From contig DAOMNQ010000008.1 of NCBI GenBank assembly GCA_035443945.1, forward strand, positions 1 through 64,000: DNA of 64,000 bases, in the 5' to 3' direction. Position 1 is the first letter of the stretch. Every line of letters starts with the position of its first letter. Below, piece by piece: positions 60,807 through 64,000 of this stretch. This DNA comes from CAADGN01 sp035443945 (lineage in GTDB: Bacteria; Planctomycetota; Phycisphaerae; Phycisphaerales; UBA1924). A program made the position numbers and the translations under genes. The notes under the pieces are model-generated. The model was not told the origin of the DNA. It ran no database searches and saw only the letters and a list, made by a program, of their open reading frames with translations.

Positions 60807-62660
60807 CTACGCGACCCGCGCGTGCACGGGGATCGAGAGGGTGAAGGTGCTTCCCTTGTCGAGTTCGGACTGGACGGTGACGTCGCCGCCGTGGAGGCGG
60901 ATGACCTCGCGTGCGAGCGCCAGGCCGAGTCCTGTGCCGGTGAGTTCGGCGACGCGGCGATCCTTGGCGCGGTAGAACTTGTCGAAGACGCGCTCCGCGT
61001 CCTCGGGCGAGATTCCGATGCCGGTGTCGACAACGTCAACGGTGAAGTTTTCCTCGTCCTCGGCGACGATGACGCGTACCGATCCGCCTGAGGGCGTGTA
61101 CTTCAGGGCGTTGCCGATGAGGTTGTGGAGGGCCAGGGCGATCTTGTCGCGGTCGCCCTGGATGACCGGCAGTTTCGGGGGCAGGTCGAATCGGAGGTCG
61201 AGGGTCTTCTCTTCGGCCTGCGCGCGGTAGTCGGCCTCGAGTTCGGCGAAGACCGCGTCCAAGCGGACGTCGTCCTCGACGAGGCGGAGTTGGCCGGCCT
61301 CGATCTCGGCGACGGAGAGCATGTCGGAGACGATGCGTTCGAGGCGACGGCTTTCCTGGTTGATGACGTTGATGGCCTGGGCGCGGTCGGCGGGGGTGGG
61401 TTCGCCGTCGAGGAGTTGCTCGACGTAGAGCCTGATGTTGGTGAGCGGGGTGCGCAGTTCGTGCGAGGCCTGCGCGACGAAGGCGTTTCGTGCGGCATCG
61501 GCGACGCGCTGCTGCGTGACATCCTCGATCACGATCATGGCGGCGGCCGAGTCCTCGCGTCGGACGGGCCGGACGCTGAAGCGGAGTACGCCGGATCCGC
61601 TGTCGCCTGTGCGTTCGACTTCGACGGCGAGGCGGTTGCGGATGGCGCCCGAGGCGACACCGCGGATGACGTTGACGATCCGCTCGTCGGAGACGAACCT
61701 GGTGATCTCAGCGCCCACGATCTCGTCTCGCTTGGCGCGGAGGAAGACGGCAGCCGCGCCGTTTGCGTACTTGGTGCGGAGGTTCTCGTCGATGAGGATG
61801 AGTCCCTGCCAGAGTGCGTCGCAGGCGTCGTCGAGTTCACCGCGGGGCGCTCGCTGCGCACTGAGCGCATTGGCGGCGTGCTCGGCGCGTTCTTTGCGTT
61901 GGTCGGCATCGCGCCGGGCGAGCAGGTCGTTCCAGGCACGGGCTTCTCCGCCGAGCGAGTCATCGACCGAGAGGGTCTCGGGGGATCTTTCTCCCCGCTG
62001 GAACGCGACGAGGCTGGCGCGGATGGCGGCCATGCCTCTAAGCCTCCGCTGGAGTGCGCGGGAGACGAGGAGGAGGGCGACCAGGCCGACGGCGCCGACG
62101 ATGCCGGCTGCCGCCTGCGCGTCGCGCATCGCGCCGGTGGGCATGGTGGCGGGACCGGCGGCTTCCAGTCGTGCCCGCCCACGTCCGGGAACTTCAACGG
62201 CCTGTGCGATCGCGACGGTTCGCGAGTCCGCGCCAGCGGGCGAGACGAGCGAGACATCCGGGAGTTGGGAGGGCAGTTGGTGGGCTGTGATTTTGGACGG
62301 GTCGGCTGCTGCGAGCACGCTGCCATCGCCCAGAACGATGCGCATCTCGTCGAGATCGTTTGCCCTGGCGGCGTCGATGACCATGCGTCGAACGGCGGTC
62401 AGGTCACCGGAGGCGAGCAGTGGCGAGGCGGCTTCGGCGATGAACCTGCAAGCGTTCTCCACCTGGGCGGCGCGGGCTTCGCGCATGGCCTTCGCGTGGC
62501 CTCGCACGGTCAACCACGCCGTTACGCCGACCGATCCGACGACGACGAGCGTAATGGCGAGCGCGGCCCAGACTGGGGCGGACTCCCCTGTGAAGCGCTG
62601 GGACACGAGAGACCGTGTGCCGCGTGACTCGCTGCCCGGTTGATCGCGTGTCTGACCCAT
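60807..62660 (-). CDS. Membrane sensor histidine kinase with PAS domain
   Basis: 617 residues. Two membrane segments (about 30-51 and 184-201) enclose a periplasmic sensor domain. A PAS domain follows (about 278-385, QGLILIDENLRTKYANGAAA), then the H box ASHELRTPLTNIR (His400), and a HATPase domain with DKIALALHNLIGNALKYTPS, VVDTGIGISPEDAERVFDKF and TGTGLGLALAREVI. No response regulator is adjacent. Its position before STAS and pilB suggests control of the pilus system (inference). GGGAGG lies about 12 bases before the ATG. Confidence 0.93.
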   Translation of the reverse strand: MGQTRDQPGSESRGTRSLVSQRFTGESAPVWAALAITLVVVGSVGVTAWLTVRGHAKAMREARAAQVENACRFIAEAASPLLASGDLTAVRRMVIDAARANDLDEMRIVLGDGSVLAAADPSKITAHQLPSQLPDVSLVSPAGADSRTVAIAQAVEVPGRGRARLEAAGPATMPTGAMRDAQAAAGIVGAVGLVALLLVSRALQRRLRGMAAIRASLVAFQRGERSPETLSVDDSLGGEARAWNDLLARRDADQRKERAEHAANALSAQRAPRGELDDACDALWQGLILIDENLRTKYANGAAAVFLRAKRDEIVGAEITRFVSDERIVNVIRGVASGAIRNRLAVEVERTGDSGSGVLRFSVRPVRREDSAAAMIVIEDVTQQRVADAARNAFVAQASHELRTPLTNIRLYVEQLLDGEPTPADRAQAINVINQESRRLERIVSDMLSVAEIEAGQLRLVEDDVRLDAVFAELEADYRAQAEEKTLDLRFDLPPKLPVIQGDRDKIALALHNLIGNALKYTPSGGSVRVIVAEDEENFTVDVVDTGIGISPEDAERVFDKFYRAKDRRVAELTGTGLGLALAREVIRLHGGDVTVQSELDKGSTFTLSIPVHARVA

Positions 62661-62879
62661 GGCGCAGCACCACCTCCCATTGGTCGTGGACCCGGGAAGG
62701 GGTATCGGCCGTCCGGCGGCGAGAATGAAGATGCACCGGCTGGGGAGACGTACTGGGTGCTGCGATGGCTTGGGGGGTTCCCCTTGGGCGGCGTTATCGA
62801 CCTGAGGTGTTTCGCGTGCGGGGACTTCCTGGTAGCATTGTGGACGTGCCGGGCAGCACCCGGCCTGGAGTGCAGCACC

Positions 62880-64000
62880 ATGGGCGTTGAGGATCGGTGT
62901 GGCGTTCGCGCGTTCGGGGCGGCATTCGGGCTGGCGACGATTCTCGGGCTGCTGGCAACGCCGCACATGGCGTCGGGGCAGGACGACGACCGCCGCAAGA
63001 TCGTCGATCAGATCGTGCCGGTGCACGGGCCCATGTTGACGGGACCGATGACGCCTGAGAACGGACGCATCGCGGAGTTTGGCGCGCACAACGTGACGCT
63101 TCTGTCGTGGATGCCGCTGAATCTGTTCCCGGACACACAGGTGTCAGCGAACGACTGCTGGGGGTACGTGTCGGCGAGCGGTCGGGAGTACATCCTGATC
63201 GGGCTTCGCCGGGGCACGGGCGTTCTGGAGGTGACGAACCCGACGCAGCCGACGCTGATCGGGTACGTGCCCGGGGCGACGAGCCTGTGGCGGGACATGA
63301 AGGTGATCGGCGACTACGCGTACGCGGTGAGCGAGGGGGGACTTGGGATCCAGGTGATCGACCTGCGGGGCGTTGACAGCGGGACGGTTGTGCATGTGAA
63401 GAACAAGACGCAGAACGGGCACTCGTCGACGCACAACATCGCCGCGAACACGGACTCGGGGTACCTCTACCTCTGCGGGGCCAACATCGCGAACGGCGGA
63501 CTCGTGGCTGTGAGCACGACTGACCCGACTGACCCGAAGATCGTGGGGAGTTGGAACACGCGGTACGTGCACGATGCGCAGATCGTGACCTACACAGACG
63601 GGCCGTACGCGGGCAAGGAGATCGCGTTCTGCTGCACGGGCGGGGCGGGCCTGGACGTGGTGGACGTGACGAACAAGTCGAACATGACGCGGATCGGGGG
63701 GCTGAAGTACCCGGGGACGCGGTACAGCCATCAGGGGTGGCTGACCGAGGACCGTAGGTACTTCCTGATCAACGACGAGATGGACGAGCCGGACCCCGCG
63801 CCGACGACGCGGACGCACGTGATCGACGTGCAGAACCCGGGTTCTCCGGTCTACAAGGGCTGGTTCACGAGTGGGGCGACGAGCACGGACCACAACCTGT
63901 ACATCCACGAGGGGAAGGCGTACGAGGCGAACTACCTGTCAGGGCTGCGTGTCTTCGACGTGAGCGACCCGCAGAACGCGGAGCAGATCGCGTGGTTCGA
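62880..64000 (+). CDS. Secreted LVIVD/choice-of-anchor-B beta-propeller protein, 3'-truncated
   Basis: 373 codons visible before the window edge. A signal peptide (FGAAFGLATILGLLATPHMA, then SGQ) is followed by propeller repeats: VTNPTQPTLIGYVPGATSL, WRDMKVIGDYAYAVSEGG, GLDVVDVTNKSNMTRIGGL, LRVFDVSDPQNAEQIAWF. The HNIAANTDSGYLYLCGAN segment is typical of the choice-of-anchor-B family, which usually ends in a sorting domain, here beyond the window. A GGAG site lies upstream of the ATG. It is divergent from the kinase gene across 219 bases. Confidence 0.88.
   Translation, partial: MGVEDRCGVRAFGAAFGLATILGLLATPHMASGQDDDRRKIVDQIVPVHGPMLTGPMTPENGRIAEFGAHNVTLLSWMPLNLFPDTQVSANDCWGYVSASGREYILIGLRRGTGVLEVTNPTQPTLIGYVPGATSLWRDMKVIGDYAYAVSEGGLGIQVIDLRGVDSGTVVHVKNKTQNGHSSTHNIAANTDSGYLYLCGANIANGGLVAVSTTDPTDPKIVGSWNTRYVHDAQIVTYTDGPYAGKEIAFCCTGGAGLDVVDVTNKSNMTRIGGLKYPGTRYSHQGWLTEDRRYFLINDEMDEPDPAPTTRTHVIDVQNPGSPVYKGWFTSGATSTDHNLYIHEGKAYEANYLSGLRVFDVSDPQNAEQIAWF

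Overview
The window is high-GC bacterial DNA that most resembles a member of the Planctomycetota, class Phycisphaerae. Three things support this: a secreted protein ending in the paired GC-type dockerin repeats common in that class (39.2-40.9 kb), an N-terminal LETRRLMS motif like the planctomycete LEPR-type surface-protein signal (42.8 kb), and a planctomycete-style tyrosine integrase remnant. Runs of N at 41793-41892 and 55821-55830 mark it as a draft or metagenome scaffold, so isolated frameshifts may be assembly errors.

Layout. 1-3.3 kb is the end of an integrated element: a 5'-truncated RepA-like ATPase, a small excisionase-type helix-turn-helix protein and a broken tyrosine integrase. 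It abuts a tRNA-Gly(CCC) gene whose 3' end faces the integrase. 3.4-5.8 kb has two membrane or membrane-anchored proteins of unknown function and pheS. 5.9-21.7 kb is the leftward S10-spc-alpha ribosomal superoperon from rpsJ to rplQ, including secY, map, infA, rpmJ and rpoA. rpmD, adk and rpsD are missing from their usual slots. Several ribosomal proteins are unusual: uL22 carries a 72-residue helix-turn-helix-like N-terminus, bL17 has an insertion, and uS14 has lost its zinc cysteines.

22.1-44.2 kb is a mixed housekeeping and envelope region: secreted protein, M28 lipoprotein peptidase, ruvB, hemW, FHA protein, purA, uppS-cdsA, a C4 zinc-ribbon coiled-coil protein, a membrane glycosyltransferase, rluA-pgl-zwf, a ThiE fusion, the dockerin protein, an acidic-repeat surface protein and an M16 peptidase. 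44.2-45.7 kb holds a frameshifted OppF-like ABC ATPase, a DUF1905 protein and the 3' stub of a TIGR01777-type epimerase.

45.7-47.0 kb has little coding DNA and holds several kinds of short tandem repeat. The top strand is C-rich to the left of about 45.5 kb and G-rich to the right, independent of gene strand. That is the sign change expected at a replication origin, but a rearrangement or scaffold join would also produce it.

47.0-50.4 kb encodes a beta-propeller lipoprotein, an LpoB/CsgG-like lipoprotein, a small protein and a XerC/D recombinase. 50.5-62.7 kb is a leftward type IV pilus / type II secretion-like operon: sensor kinase, STAS protein, PilB, PilC, PilM, PilN, PilO, an accessory protein, a major pseudopilin and four minor pseudopilin-type proteins, the last fused to a LamG domain. 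No secretin or prepilin peptidase gene is in the window. The right edge cuts a secreted LVIVD/choice-of-anchor-B beta-propeller protein.
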